A stretch of DNA of 64,000 nt from Hahella sp050299855 (lineage in GTDB: Bacteria; Pseudomonadota; Gammaproteobacteria; Pseudomonadales; Oleiphilaceae), in the NCBI GenBank assembly GCA_050299855.1, contig JBNKWQ010000046.1, positions 1 through 64,000 of the forward strand, read 5' to 3'. Shown here piece by piece: positions 53,029-62,248 of this stretch (positions are counted from its first letter, which is position 1; each line of letters opens with the position of its first letter). Both the position numbers and the translations under genes were made by a program. Below the pieces are notes generated by a model, which was not told the DNA's origin, did no database searches, and saw nothing but the letters and a program-made list of their open reading frames with translations.

Positions 53029-53844
53029 TTATTCCGATGCAGGCGCTGATGCAGGTACTACAGCGCCGTAGGGGGCAAGAATGGTCTCAGCTTCACCACT
53101 TTCAGCCAGATCCACGATAGCCTGGTTGATTTGAGGGAGCAGGAAGCGGGCAGGACTATTTTGCGAGAAGCCAATGTGAAACTGGTAGGTGGTGACTATT
53201 TTATCTGCAACCCCAAGATCCTCTAACCAGCCAGCCTGTTTAACACTGGCTATTGCCACAGGGACGCTACTGATGGTGAGGTCAACCCGACGGTATTCAA
53301 GTAGGCGGAATGCCAGGTCAACATCAGTGCTTTCGACAACGGATAGGGTGCCGTCCTTACGGATACTTTCGACTTCTTCTCCGTAATAGTGTCCGGCAAT
53401 CAAACCGACGTTGTATCCTTTGAGATCATTGAGGGTCGACCAGGTAAATCCGTGAGGGAATCGTTTTTTATTATAAAAAACCTTGGCATCTGCCTGGATG
53501 TAGGGGCGACTAAAATCCAGGATTTGTTCTCTTTTCGGCGTTTTGATAATCAACGCCACGCCGTCCTTATCGCCCAGCTCCATCTGCAACAGTGATCGTT
53601 TCCAAGGCATGCGGGGAAATTGCACCTGGGCTTCTGGAATGTCGCGAAAGATGGCATGGATCATGTCATATGCCACACCCGAGGTAATATTGTAATCATT
53701 CTCTGAGTACAGGAAAGGGGGTAGTGAGTCACCGACCAAAAATACACCGCAGGGCTTATCTCCCGGCTTAAAGCAGGCAATAGCCAGGTTGGTAGAAAAC
53801 ACCGAGAATAATATCAGTCCTGTTAGTAATGCTGAGGGTTTCAT
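53029..53844 (-). CDS. periplasmic solute-binding protein, SBP_bac_3 family
   Basis: A 271-residue exported protein with signal peptide LLTGLILFSVFSTNLAIA. The mature part has VAYDMIHAIFRDIPEAQVQF, MPWKRSLLQMELGDKDGVAL and ILDFSRPYIQADAKVFYNKK, which fits amino-acid-type or transport-orphan binding proteins of marine gammaproteobacteria. No permease or ATPase gene is near, and a decayed relative lies at 49420. It may be a chemotaxis or sensing receptor. Confidence 0.8.
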   Translation of the reverse strand: MKPSALLTGLILFSVFSTNLAIACFKPGDKPCGVFLVGDSLPPFLYSENDYNITSGVAYDMIHAIFRDIPEAQVQFPRMPWKRSLLQMELGDKDGVALIIKTPKREQILDFSRPYIQADAKVFYNKKRFPHGFTWSTLNDLKGYNVGLIAGHYYGEEVESIRKDGTLSVVESTDVDLAFRLLEYRRVDLTISSVPVAIASVKQAGWLEDLGVADKIVTTYQFHIGFSQNSPARFLLPQINQAIVDLAESGEAETILAPYGAVVPASAPASE

Positions 53845-53950
53845 TTTAATGCCTGAAAGTTCCTTGGTTATGCGCTTTGCGGTCGAGGCATAAGCATACT
53901 TCTTTTAGAGGAAAGCTGATTGCTATTTTACAAATGTTTTAAGAATGTTG

Positions 53951-54009
53951 TTAGGGCTTTTGACGTTTCGCTATTGCCACGATGAATGCGAAACGTCAAC
54001 AGGCCCTAA
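53951..54009. repeat. large inverted repeat (hairpin)
   Basis: TTAGGGC (53951-53957) with GCCCTAA (54003-54009) and TTGACGTTTCGC (53960-53971) with GCGAAACGTCAA (53988-53999) form a long two-part stem of 19 perfect pairs. It lies between two minus-strand genes, and no T tract follows on either side. It could terminate the chitosanase transcript or be an extragenic palindromic element. Confidence 0.65.
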
Positions 54010-54102
54010 GGATTATTCTATTGCTTGATCCTAGCCTGGTAGCTATTTGGCTGGTGTAGCTCTTCTGTCCGCAGTGATCTAGCAAAACTTCCGAGGCTGC
54101 AA

Positions 54103-54930
54103 CTAGTTTTCCGGCAATGTATGAGCATCTCCCCAAGGTGCAATCACTAATGGCGGGGCGAGTGAAAATTTGGCCTGTTCATAGAGGTCAATCAGAGCGT
54201 CAACCCGGCCAACAGATTCAGACCACTCTTTCTGAGTCGCATGATTAAAGGGATCCAGCAATACTGACCGCCGTATCGTCATAAAAGCCAGTAACCAGGT
54301 TTTTTCGTCGGCACCATCAGCCGGAGTGCCGCCGACTTCAGCAGTTGTACGCTCTATCATGGCAGGCAGACCGTCAGGGTCGTCGCCTTCTCCATGCTGG
54401 ATTATCGCATCGTATAGATTCAGCAATGTCAGCGGCAAACTCGCGCCAAGCTGTTTAGCCTGCACTGTGGCAGGCAGGTAATATACGTCATCCACGATGT
54501 CATCTTGTACCTCCCGGAAATCCAGCTGGGCTGCTTCGGCTTGCCAGACCGTCTCAAAATTTTCCAGACCGACAGTGGAATCACTTTCTGTCGCTGCGAG
54601 TTCGCCGAGTCTGGGTAGATAAACGGACAACGGATTGCCGGGATGCAAATCCGTGTAGTTGGAGACAACTTCCAGCATGTCACCAGTTGCTGAGGTAAAG
54701 CCTGCCCGTCCGGCTGTAATACCACGCCCGTCTTTCAGGTTTTCCGCATAACCATATTGGATATCGGGTGTGTCGTTCTCAAAAACGCTGATTATTTGAT
54801 CCGCTATGAGACGTTGATCCTGAGTGAAGACAACTCCTTGCTGGGATATCGTCCCCGAGCTATTGGCTGTGCTGCCGCCACAGCCCATCAGGGAAGTTAA
54901 AAAACAGACCACGAATGTCCGGCTCAGCAT
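54103..54930 (-). CDS. GH46-type chitosanase, lipoprotein
   Basis: A 275-residue glycoside hydrolase of family 46, which cleaves partly deacetylated chitosan by inversion. The N-terminal signal peptide ends in TSLMGC, a lipobox, so the enzyme is membrane anchored. The catalytic block is YGYAENLKDGRGITAGRAGF, with Glu63 as probable acid and Asp84 in SATGDML as candidate base. The remainder matches the alpha-helical GH46 fold, including LLAFMTIRRSVL. No other chitin genes are adjacent. Confidence 0.85.
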   Translation of the reverse strand: MLSRTFVVCFLTSLMGCGGSTANSSGTISQQGVVFTQDQRLIADQIISVFENDTPDIQYGYAENLKDGRGITAGRAGFTSATGDMLEVVSNYTDLHPGNPLSVYLPRLGELAATESDSTVGLENFETVWQAEAAQLDFREVQDDIVDDVYYLPATVQAKQLGASLPLTLLNLYDAIIQHGEGDDPDGLPAMIERTTAEVGGTPADGADEKTWLLAFMTIRRSVLLDPFNHATQKEWSESVGRVDALIDLYEQAKFSLAPPLVIAPWGDAHTLPEN

Positions 54931-55247
54931 ATTTCATACTCAGTTTGTGGGGGTTAATGAGACTTGACTGTAAGAAAGAGCGAACTCCGCTGATAGTGCC
55001 TTTTCATTCGTTATGAATCAATGTTTCAGAATTTCCGTTGCTATGCCTCCACTCTGAAACTGGAGGGAAATTTGTACGCTAGTGAAAACCGCGGGTAATG
55101 ATCAGGCGCTAGGGAGCGGCATCCACCGGAAGACAATTAAAGGTAATAATGGTGATCTGTAGTTCCTCATACCAATTCAATGATGGCTGGAGATGAAAGT
55201 TTCATCACCAGCCATCATAAAGGCTGATAGCCTGACAAAAATATCTA
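54931..55247. other. intergenic region after the small lipoprotein gene
   Basis: About 317 bases. It contains the hairpin at 55180-55218 (separate entry) and the promoter region of the chitosanase gene. No gene is seen. Confidence 0.4.
55180..55218 (-). terminator. hairpin downstream of the lipoprotein gene
   Basis: ATGATGGCTGG (55180-55190) pairs with CCAGCCATCAT (55208-55218), extended inside by GATGAAA/TTTCATC (55192-55198 with 55200-55206). The symmetry is almost complete over 39 bases. It lies 29 bases after the stop of the minus-strand gene at 55248 and probably ends that transcript. Confidence 0.55.
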
Positions 55248-55583
55248 TCAATGAGGCAGTTTGATTTTAATCATTTGCCCACCGCGTACTATCAGACCGA
55301 CATGAGACCCGCGATACTGAACATAAGAGAATGATTCAACTTTCTGAATTTCAGTGGCTTTGATGGGGAAACTGGTTTCCGTGAACTCAAGGGGCTTGCC
55401 GTTAAGATCGAGGACGACTAAGTTACCCCTCTTATCAAATACTATTGAAAAGGGAAGATACCTGCTGTTCATATTAGGGTCATCTGTGGGCTTGGTTGTA
55501 TCTGTTGCACAGGCATTTAATGTCATCGTCATCAGGATAGTCATCAGTGTGGTGCGAATTTTCAGTTGTGTAGTTTTTTTCAT
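55248..55583 (-). CDS. small hypothetical lipoprotein
   Basis: A 111-residue protein from the ATG at 55583 (ribosome site GAGGAAT). The signal peptide TTLMTILMTMTLNAC ends in a lipobox. The mature part alternates beta-like stretches (PFSIVFDKRGNLVVLDLNGK and SYVQYRGSHVGLIVRGGQMI). I recognise no family. It is followed on the minus strand by a hairpin and preceded by the FecR-TPR-barrel gene 105 bases away, with which it might be co-transcribed. Confidence 0.6.
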   Translation of the reverse strand: MKKTTQLKIRTTLMTILMTMTLNACATDTTKPTDDPNMNSRYLPFSIVFDKRGNLVVLDLNGKPLEFTETSFPIKATEIQKVESFSYVQYRGSHVGLIVRGGQMIKIKLPH

Positions 55584-55688
55584 CTCATATTCCTCATTGT
55601 TGTTGGTGTCCTCGGTGTGGACGTCATACAGGTTGTAGAGTTGCGGCAAACGCTAAATAGGATTTCGATCAGGTATCGATTCTCAGCG

Positions 55689-58600
55689 TTAGAAATTCAG
55701 TTGTAGTCGGGCATAAAGAAATTGTTTGGGGTAAAACCTGAGCAGTGTCTCTGTCTGGTCAACAATTTCCACTTCACGGTCAAAGAGATTTTTGGCACCG
55801 ACTTCAAATACGCCGTAGCGCTTTGGGAGTTTGGCTTGCAACGATAAATCGAATATCCAGGCTTCCTCTCTATATCGGCTTTCAAATACTTCGAAGCTCA
55901 GCGGGTCAATCAGTGCCAGGGTATTCTTTTGATTTACGTAACTTGCGGTATAGGACGCGGTTATATACTGATTCAGGAAATGGCTTAAAGTTATCGGCAC
56001 AACCTGGGTTTTAGCTCTGGCAATCTGGTTAAAACTGTTCTGTTCCGTGACGTAGTCAAGGTCATTGTCGTCGTATTCATAGGCTACACGCAGGGAAGTT
56101 TGATCAGTGAGCCAACGACTGAAATAAATGCTTCCAAATTGCTGGGACATTTCAAAGGTGGTGAACTCCAGCGTGTTAATATCGAGTCCGGGAAAATCAA
56201 TATCCCGGTAAAGAAACTCCATACCTGTGTGAGTCTGGTTATTGGGCCGATAGTCCAGCGCCATGGCGTAGTTCTTACTGTCGGCGCCGTTGAGGTCAGC
56301 GTAAAACTGGTTGAATCCGGCAACCTGGGATTTTTCTATGGTTTGATTTGCGGCCAGATCACGCTTAAAGGTCCTGAAGGCAGCGCTTCTGATAGTCCAG
56401 TTGCCTTCATTCCAGACCACTCCCAGCTTGGGTGACCACTGTTTTGCATCTTCCTCTCCCGTTTGCTTAAGTTTGTCAAAAGCCAGCCCGGTTTCTATTC
56501 TCCACCACTCATTAAGGTTCAGGCCTAAATAGGTATAGAGGTTCTGATGGGTCTTATCGCTTTTAATGTGGTTTTCTGTATCGGGAATTAAAAAGTCTAT
56601 ACCCTCAAAAACAGCATATAGCGCGGAATCGTTCTTCACATCTGCAGAGTATTGGCCTGCCCCTGTCTCATACTGCAGCATATTGCGCTGACCGATATAT
56701 TTGGCTTCCACAATCCAGGGGTCTTCCTCGAAAGTGCCAATGTCTTTGATGTCCGGTAAAAAGAGCAGGGATGAACTGTCTTCAAGCTTTTGCGAAATAG
56801 CCGACACCATCAGGCCACTGTTTGAAGTCAGGCGGCTGAATACGCCGATTCGATAGGTTTTCAGTTTGCGCTCAAAATCAAGATTTTCTCTTATGGCACT
56901 TAAGCCCAAATCGCCGCGCTCCTGTTTGAAGTCCCGGACTTCAAGTTGCACATTGGTGGAAGGATTCAGTTGCCATTGCAGGAATCCATTGAGAACATCC
57001 TGTTTCTGATCGGCATTTTCCCTGAAACTGTCTGTCTCATAATGGTATTGCCCAAGACTGAGAGATATTGGCCCTTCCAGCAGGGATACCACAGCTTCGT
57101 CCGCCAGGCTGTCATCCGTGCCGGCAAAGCCGCTCAGCAGGCCATAAAAGCCATCCTGGCTAAACAGACTGTGATATTCGTTAAGCCCCGGCCGGGCAGG
57201 GCCCAGGCCTTCTATCACCGGTAAGCCAGGCTCCACGAGTTGTGGTTGCAGAGGGTAGGCTGATAACGGTTGCATCAGTTGAGCCTGTAAAAGCTCAGAT
57301 ACCCGGCCAGCTTCATGGCGGGGAGAGCTGGCGTAACGGTCTGCCAATAGCCTGTGTCCATCGGCACTGATTGAATCCTGGCTTAGCGCTTTCCCGCCTT
57401 CGAGTAATACGGCTTCTTCAAAGCCGGCTTCATCATATGCCCGGGCGAGAGTGGCGCTGCGAGTCGCGGCATCGCTCTGCAATAGTGCGTCAGACCGATA
57501 AAGTGCTCGATTATTGTTCAGCTTTCTGGATCTTTCTAAAGACTCTATGGCTCTGAGCGGGTCGTTTATAAATAGCTGATTGACCCCTAAATAGAACGGT
57601 GGCGTCGGGTCTTTGGAATCAAAGTCCAGGGCTAAAAGCCACTGTTCATTGGCGTCGATCTCCCGTTTCTCCTCAAAGTAAGCCCTGCCAAGATAGCTAC
57701 GCAACAGGCTATGGGTGGGGGCGAGACTGACGGCGATTTCAAGACTTTGCCGGCCGGTTTCGAGCTTGCCATCCCGCAACTGTGCCAAACCCAGGCCCAG
57801 CCAGGCATCGGGGTTATTGCTGTCTGCCTCAATAGCTTTAGTGAATTGTTGCTCTGCAGTGGTCAGGTCAAGCTCGAAAAGAGCTACAAACCCCATCATG
57901 AGCAAAGCTCTGGGATGATCAGACTGAATTGACCGGGCATGTTCAACAGCCTGCTTTGCTTCTGTGTAGTGGCCATTGGCCAGTTGTAACTCTGCCAGCC
58001 GGGTCCAGCCAAGGATATTCCCAGGGTCTATGTCTGTCGCCTGCAGGGCGCTATTAACAGCCGCTTCCAGTTGGATATTGGCCTGCTGGGCGTATGACAG
58101 GGCCAACAGTGCTACAGCACTCTCTGGTCTGGTGGCGACAGATTTCTGTGCAGCAACAAGCGCTTTTTCAGGTTGGTTACGGACGACTTCCAACACTGCC
58201 TGTAAAGCTGTGGCCAGATACCCAAGATTTTCATCGGATAGCAGTGGCTGCAATAGGCTTTCGGCCTGGCTGATCTGTCCGGTGGATAACAGCAAGGCCG
58301 CCTGAGCCAATTGTAGGGTTGGCGGCTGATTTTGAATCTGCCGGCTGTTTTCAGGAGTGAAAGATTTCAGCGCAATATCCGGTCGGCCACGCAATGCCAG
58401 CGTTTCAGCTTCGTGGAGTTGCTGCTGTATTGTGGCGGAATTGGTGAGCGCCTCCAGCTCAGTAAGGGTCAGAATCGGAGGGTAGTGAACCGCCCATGAT
58501 ACAGATTGCTGGGAATTTATCTGAATAGTTTGTAAAGGTTGTCCTGCCTGTGTTTGCCTTGTCTGCTCACCCTGAATAGTGACCCGTTTTGTGTTTTTCG

Positions 58601-59159
58601 ATGAAGTCAGCACCTGGCCTTCAATCACCGTGACGGAGCCAGCCGCATCCACCACAAATTCGGTGCCTTCCACCATGGCATTGACCGAAGGTGTTGTTAC
58701 TTCGAAGCGATTCACAATACGGCTGAGAAAATGTGCGATGCCTTGCTGCAGTTGCACCCAGAAATTCGCCTCGTTTTCCTGCTCGGGAAAATGGAGTACG
58801 GAATTCTGGTTCAGACGCATATAAGTGTTGTTACTGAGATACACTGATGCCCGGCTATAAACCCCACTCCTTAGGGTGTCTCCGGGGCACAGGTATGCAT
58901 TGGGTTGCAGTCTGGTCCAGCTGTCTGAGGCTGTGGATTTTTCCAGTAGTCCCTGGACTGCGATGACTTTCCCCATCCAGTTTTCACAGGGAGGCTTTGC
59001 CTGTGCGTTAAATGACGACAGAACCAATCCACAGCAAAGATACAAACAGCAGGATAAATATCGAGAAGAAAGGAGACGAAAAGCAGACTGACGCCGATGT
59101 TCTAAAATGGAACGGGTATGACTGTAATCATGCATGACAGAGCCCACAGAGTTCTCCAA
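55689..59159 (-). CDS. FecR-domain, TPR-repeat and outer-membrane barrel fusion protein
   Basis: A 1156-residue exported protein. After an N-terminal signal region ending near NAQA, a FecR-like domain (about residues 60-220) contains LRSGVYSRASVYLSNNTYMR and VEGTEFVVDAAGSVTVIEG. From about 230 to 620 lie at least eight tetratricopeptide repeats, for example DNPDAWLGLGLAQLRDGKLE. The last 450 residues alternate aromatic beta strands and end in FLYARLQLNF, a typical barrel terminus with C-terminal Phe, so it is probably an outer-membrane channel or assembly protein. It neighbours a CHASE2 cyclase gene on the same strand, a pairing seen in other proteobacteria. Function unknown. Confidence 0.85.
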   Translation of the reverse strand: MENSVGSVMHDYSHTRSILEHRRQSAFRLLSSRYLSCCLYLCCGLVLSSFNAQAKPPCENWMGKVIAVQGLLEKSTASDSWTRLQPNAYLCPGDTLRSGVYSRASVYLSNNTYMRLNQNSVLHFPEQENEANFWVQLQQGIAHFLSRIVNRFEVTTPSVNAMVEGTEFVVDAAGSVTVIEGQVLTSSKNTKRVTIQGEQTRQTQAGQPLQTIQINSQQSVSWAVHYPPILTLTELEALTNSATIQQQLHEAETLALRGRPDIALKSFTPENSRQIQNQPPTLQLAQAALLLSTGQISQAESLLQPLLSDENLGYLATALQAVLEVVRNQPEKALVAAQKSVATRPESAVALLALSYAQQANIQLEAAVNSALQATDIDPGNILGWTRLAELQLANGHYTEAKQAVEHARSIQSDHPRALLMMGFVALFELDLTTAEQQFTKAIEADSNNPDAWLGLGLAQLRDGKLETGRQSLEIAVSLAPTHSLLRSYLGRAYFEEKREIDANEQWLLALDFDSKDPTPPFYLGVNQLFINDPLRAIESLERSRKLNNNRALYRSDALLQSDAATRSATLARAYDEAGFEEAVLLEGGKALSQDSISADGHRLLADRYASSPRHEAGRVSELLQAQLMQPLSAYPLQPQLVEPGLPVIEGLGPARPGLNEYHSLFSQDGFYGLLSGFAGTDDSLADEAVVSLLEGPISLSLGQYHYETDSFRENADQKQDVLNGFLQWQLNPSTNVQLEVRDFKQERGDLGLSAIRENLDFERKLKTYRIGVFSRLTSNSGLMVSAISQKLEDSSSLLFLPDIKDIGTFEEDPWIVEAKYIGQRNMLQYETGAGQYSADVKNDSALYAVFEGIDFLIPDTENHIKSDKTHQNLYTYLGLNLNEWWRIETGLAFDKLKQTGEEDAKQWSPKLGVVWNEGNWTIRSAAFRTFKRDLAANQTIEKSQVAGFNQFYADLNGADSKNYAMALDYRPNNQTHTGMEFLYRDIDFPGLDINTLEFTTFEMSQQFGSIYFSRWLTDQTSLRVAYEYDDNDLDYVTEQNSFNQIARAKTQVVPITLSHFLNQYITASYTASYVNQKNTLALIDPLSFEVFESRYREEAWIFDLSLQAKLPKRYGVFEVGAKNLFDREVEIVDQTETLLRFYPKQFLYARLQLNF

Positions 59160-59425
59160 GGTATGAACTTTCTTCTTTTAATTAACAGAAAGGTAATGCT
59201 GAACAAGCAAACAGGCTGATAACAGCATGAGGACAATAAACTGCGAGCCAGGAAAACCAGACCAGTCCAATATCCGCCCAAGATTAAGCTATGTCCCTAC
59301 ATGCTAACTCCTGAGGCATAGTTATCGTTTTATTGTCGTTCGATTTTGGTATTAATTCCAGTTCTTGGTCCCGCTAATTGAACTGAATAACGGTTAATCA
59401 TGCCGCTAGGGAAAACATGATAATT
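59160..59425. other. spacer between CHASE2 cyclase and FecR-TPR genes
   Basis: About 266 AT-rich bases on the minus-strand side of the cyclase gene. It may contain a promoter for the FecR-TPR gene. No palindrome like that at 61508 was found in it. Confidence 0.35.
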
Positions 59426-61453
59426 TCATGCTTTTTCCAGTGTCACAATCAAAGAAGCACCCGATTCCGGCAGGGGTTGCGCGGAGCTGTCAGCAAAGTG
59501 TGTCAGAAGATAACCGCAGACCGGGTCGCTGGTTTCCTGATGTAATTGCTTCAGCGTCCTTAATGCCTCGGCCACTTGCCCCTGGCGGAGCTGGATCAGA
59601 GCATGTTGGAAACGAGTTTCCAGTTTACGGCTCCAGGGCGGAGTTATCGGGCTGTAGAGAGTGACGGGCTGCATTTTTCCTGAAAGCGAATAGTTGCCGA
59701 GACAGCGCAACTGGCCTGTATGACCCTGAATGCAAGCACTACTGAGCAGCAACTTCATGCCAAGAATTTTGTTGGCGTTTTCGATTCTGGAAGTGGTATT
59801 GACAATGTCACCGATAGCGCGAAATTCAAAATGATCTGAGGCACCAAAATGGCCTAGTACAACTTCTCCTGCATGTACCCCGACTCGTGTTGGGAGAGGG
59901 GTATCTGGGTTCTGCCGATTAAATCTGCCGATAGAATCCTGCAGTGCTTTGAGAGCGGGTGTCATGGTGGCCCAGACACTTTCTTCCGGAATATGTGGCC
60001 ACAGAGCAATAACTCCGTCTCCGGCAACATCAGAAATTATGCCGCCATGTTCGCGTATAGGGGTGATCACTGCGGCATAGTACCGTTTTAGCACTTCTCC
60101 CAACTGTTCTGTCGTGAGCGATTCTGCAATGGTGGTGTAGCCCTCTGCGTCCGTTACCATGCACACGCCAAATAATTTCTCTTGCTGTGGGAGCTGCTCC
60201 GGGTGCTGGGCCAAACGCCGAATTTCGGTGGTAGGTAAATACTGACCAAAGGCATTTTCCAGTCGCACTTTCTGCAGTTTGACGGCCCTGATCTGTTGCC
60301 ATGCACAGTAAACTGCTGCCATTGGTGTGAGTATCAGTACCGGGGTGACCCAGGGAAGCCAAAAATAAAACTGGCTGAAGCTGATATAGCTGATCACCAT
60401 GTACACCAACGCCAATACAACTATCGCCGCCAGGTTATGCCCCAAAGAAGGGCGTGGCTGGAATGATAATCTTGGCCCCATTGATAAGGGAGTGCTTATT
60501 AAAAAAGACAACAGGCCATAGATTAAGAAAGCCAGCAGCCAGACGGGCAGGCTATAGCTGATGTTGGATCTCTCCAGCAGATTTCCATAGGCCGTGGCGG
60601 CCAGTTCCACTCCACTGATATCCAGGCTGCCGGAGGAAGTGAAAGGGGTGTAGAAACCGTCTTTTTGGTCTGGTTGATATCTGGCTGAGTAGCCGACAAA
60701 AATGACGGCATTGTTGAACCCCCGGGTATCCGGTCGTGGAGTGAGAAGCACATCTTCCAGCGCCAGTGTAGGAACTGTATAGGGCGGACCGTAAAAGTTA
60801 TAGATCTGGGCTGGTGCTAGTTTTGCCAGATAGTCTTGGTCCTTTGCGGCAGAAGGGAATCGTTGAAAGGCCGCTGCCGGAAGAGTCCAGCGTGGCGGAT
60901 TAACCTCCCATTGCAACCAGTAACGACTCGCCTGAGAGGAAACTTTGGGCAGTAGAAACGGCGCGGTCTGCCTTGCCGCGTTGGCCAGCAATGGTATAGG
61001 TTCGCTGATACTGTCCTGGATAATACGGTGGTCACCAATAGTAGTGATCTGCCGGTGGCTGTAGGCAAAAAGAATCACATTGCCATGTTGTTTTATGGCA
61101 TTTGCAAATTGCTGGTCTGCCTCTGGATCTCCCGGTTCGCGAAAATATACATCAAAGATAATCATCGCAGCACCCAATCTCTGCAGCTCTCTGACCAGAT
61201 CAGCATAGACGGTTCGCGGCCAGTCAGTGATACGGCCGGGGAGATTGAGTGCGGACGCGGTTTTTTCCGTTATTGCAACGACAGCTACCCCTGCCGGCGG
61301 TTGCCGTTCTCCGCGCAGTTGAAACAGTGTATTCAGGCCAAAGCCTTCCTCCAGTGTCTGGCCCCAGGGTGACAGAAGCCCTATTGAAATCGTTGCCAGC
61401 AATATCAGTGGCAACCATCCGGTCTTCGGTTCCAGTGCGTGCTTTTTTCCCAT
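59426..61453 (-). CDS. CHASE2-domain class III adenylate/guanylate cyclase
   Basis: A 675-residue membrane cyclase. A membrane helix (about 12-30) precedes an extracytoplasmic CHASE2 domain (about 35-290; AAMIIFDVYFREPGDPEADQ and FNNAVIFVGYSA), then three membrane helices (about 300-385) and a class III catalytic domain. The metal aspartates are Asp435 (VTDAEGYT) and Asp479 (SDVAGDGVIALW); the Asn/Arg pair of VNTTSRIE (552 and 556) is intact. The purine-selecting lysine position is Asp475, so ATP specificity is likely but not certain. It faces a CRP-like gene and precedes the FecR-TPR gene. Confidence 0.9.
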   Translation of the reverse strand: MGKKHALEPKTGWLPLILLATISIGLLSPWGQTLEEGFGLNTLFQLRGERQPPAGVAVVAITEKTASALNLPGRITDWPRTVYADLVRELQRLGAAMIIFDVYFREPGDPEADQQFANAIKQHGNVILFAYSHRQITTIGDHRIIQDSISEPIPLLANAARQTAPFLLPKVSSQASRYWLQWEVNPPRWTLPAAAFQRFPSAAKDQDYLAKLAPAQIYNFYGPPYTVPTLALEDVLLTPRPDTRGFNNAVIFVGYSARYQPDQKDGFYTPFTSSGSLDISGVELAATAYGNLLERSNISYSLPVWLLAFLIYGLLSFLISTPLSMGPRLSFQPRPSLGHNLAAIVVLALVYMVISYISFSQFYFWLPWVTPVLILTPMAAVYCAWQQIRAVKLQKVRLENAFGQYLPTTEIRRLAQHPEQLPQQEKLFGVCMVTDAEGYTTIAESLTTEQLGEVLKRYYAAVITPIREHGGIISDVAGDGVIALWPHIPEESVWATMTPALKALQDSIGRFNRQNPDTPLPTRVGVHAGEVVLGHFGASDHFEFRAIGDIVNTTSRIENANKILGMKLLLSSACIQGHTGQLRCLGNYSLSGKMQPVTLYSPITPPWSRKLETRFQHALIQLRQGQVAEALRTLKQLHQETSDPVCGYLLTHFADSSAQPLPESGASLIVTLEKA

Positions 61454-61507
61454 AAACCAAATTTCTGCAGCAAATAGTTGGAATGAGGCTTAACATATAT
61501 ACAAAAT

Positions 61508-61526
61508 GTTGTAAGTAACTTACAAC
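61508..61526. promoter_or_regulatory. perfect 19-bp palindrome between the cyclase and CRP-like genes
   Basis: GTTGTAAGT and ACTTACAAC are exact complements around one A. It lies 58 bases before the CRP-like start and 54 bases before the cyclase start. It does not match the classic TGTGA-N6-TCACA CRP site, so it may be the autoregulatory operator of the CRP-like protein or of another dimeric regulator. Confidence 0.65.
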
Positions 61527-61584
61527 GGGGCGAGTTTTATTAGCGTATAAACTTCGTCCGTATTAAAACATGGAGCTTACTGCT

Positions 61585-62235
61585 ATGAGCTATTTGTCAC
61601 AGGTTCCACTTTTTGCCGGATTTAATGAAGAACAACTGCAACAGTTGGAGAAGCATACCGTCTTCCGCACCTTTCAAAAGAATAGCATTGTGATTACAGA
61701 AGGTGATCATAGTGATTCACTTTATGTCATCGTGTCCGGACGTGTCCGGGTATATTGCAGTGATGAGGGGGGCAGGGAAGTGACACTTAACGATCTTAAG
61801 ACAGGGGATCATTTTGGAGAGTTGGCATTGTTTGATGATCAGGAAAGGTCTGCGTCGGTTATGACAACCGAACCCTGTCGCTTTCTGATTCTGAACAAAA
61901 GCTCACTACTTGAGGCTTTCAAGCAGACTCCTGAGTTGGCCTATAACCTGATCATTCATCTGACCCAACGGGTCAGGGCGTTAACCAGTAATGTGAAAAA
62001 TCTGGCGTTAATGGATGTATACGGCAGAGTAGCCAATACACTGTTGCAGCTGTCAGAAAAGCAGGGTGATCAGTTGGTGACGGAAATACCGCTGACTCAG
62101 CAGGATATTGCCAATCGGGTTGGAGCGAGCCGGGAAATGGTGTCCCGTATCATGAAAGACCTGGTGGTGGGAGGCTACATTAAGGTAGAGAAGAAAAAAA
62201 TTGTGATCAATGATGATTTGCCTGCCCACTATTAA
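61585..62235 (+). CDS. Crp/Fnr-family regulator, CRP-like
   Basis: A 216-residue regulator. The cyclic-nucleotide-binding domain has the phosphate-binding cassette FGELALFDDQERSASV, with the Glu and Arg-Ser residues that hold cAMP in CRP. The C-terminal winged HTH contains LTQQDIANRVGASREMVSRI with the Arg-Glu pair of the CRP recognition helix. The ATG at 61585 with GGAG at 61573-61576 is preferred. No FNR cysteines are present. It is divergent from the CHASE2 cyclase, which implies that the cyclase makes its ligand. Confidence 0.88.
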   Translation: MSYLSQVPLFAGFNEEQLQQLEKHTVFRTFQKNSIVITEGDHSDSLYVIVSGRVRVYCSDEGGREVTLNDLKTGDHFGELALFDDQERSASVMTTEPCRFLILNKSSLLEAFKQTPELAYNLIIHLTQRVRALTSNVKNLALMDVYGRVANTLLQLSEKQGDQLVTEIPLTQQDIANRVGASREMVSRIMKDLVVGGYIKVEKKKIVINDDLPAHY

Positions 62236-62248
62236 GCAGAGAGCCCGC

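Noticed and set aside
61454..61584. Classic CRP site before the CRP-like gene
   Set aside because: No TGTGA-N6-TCACA pattern is present; the only strong palindrome has different half-sites.
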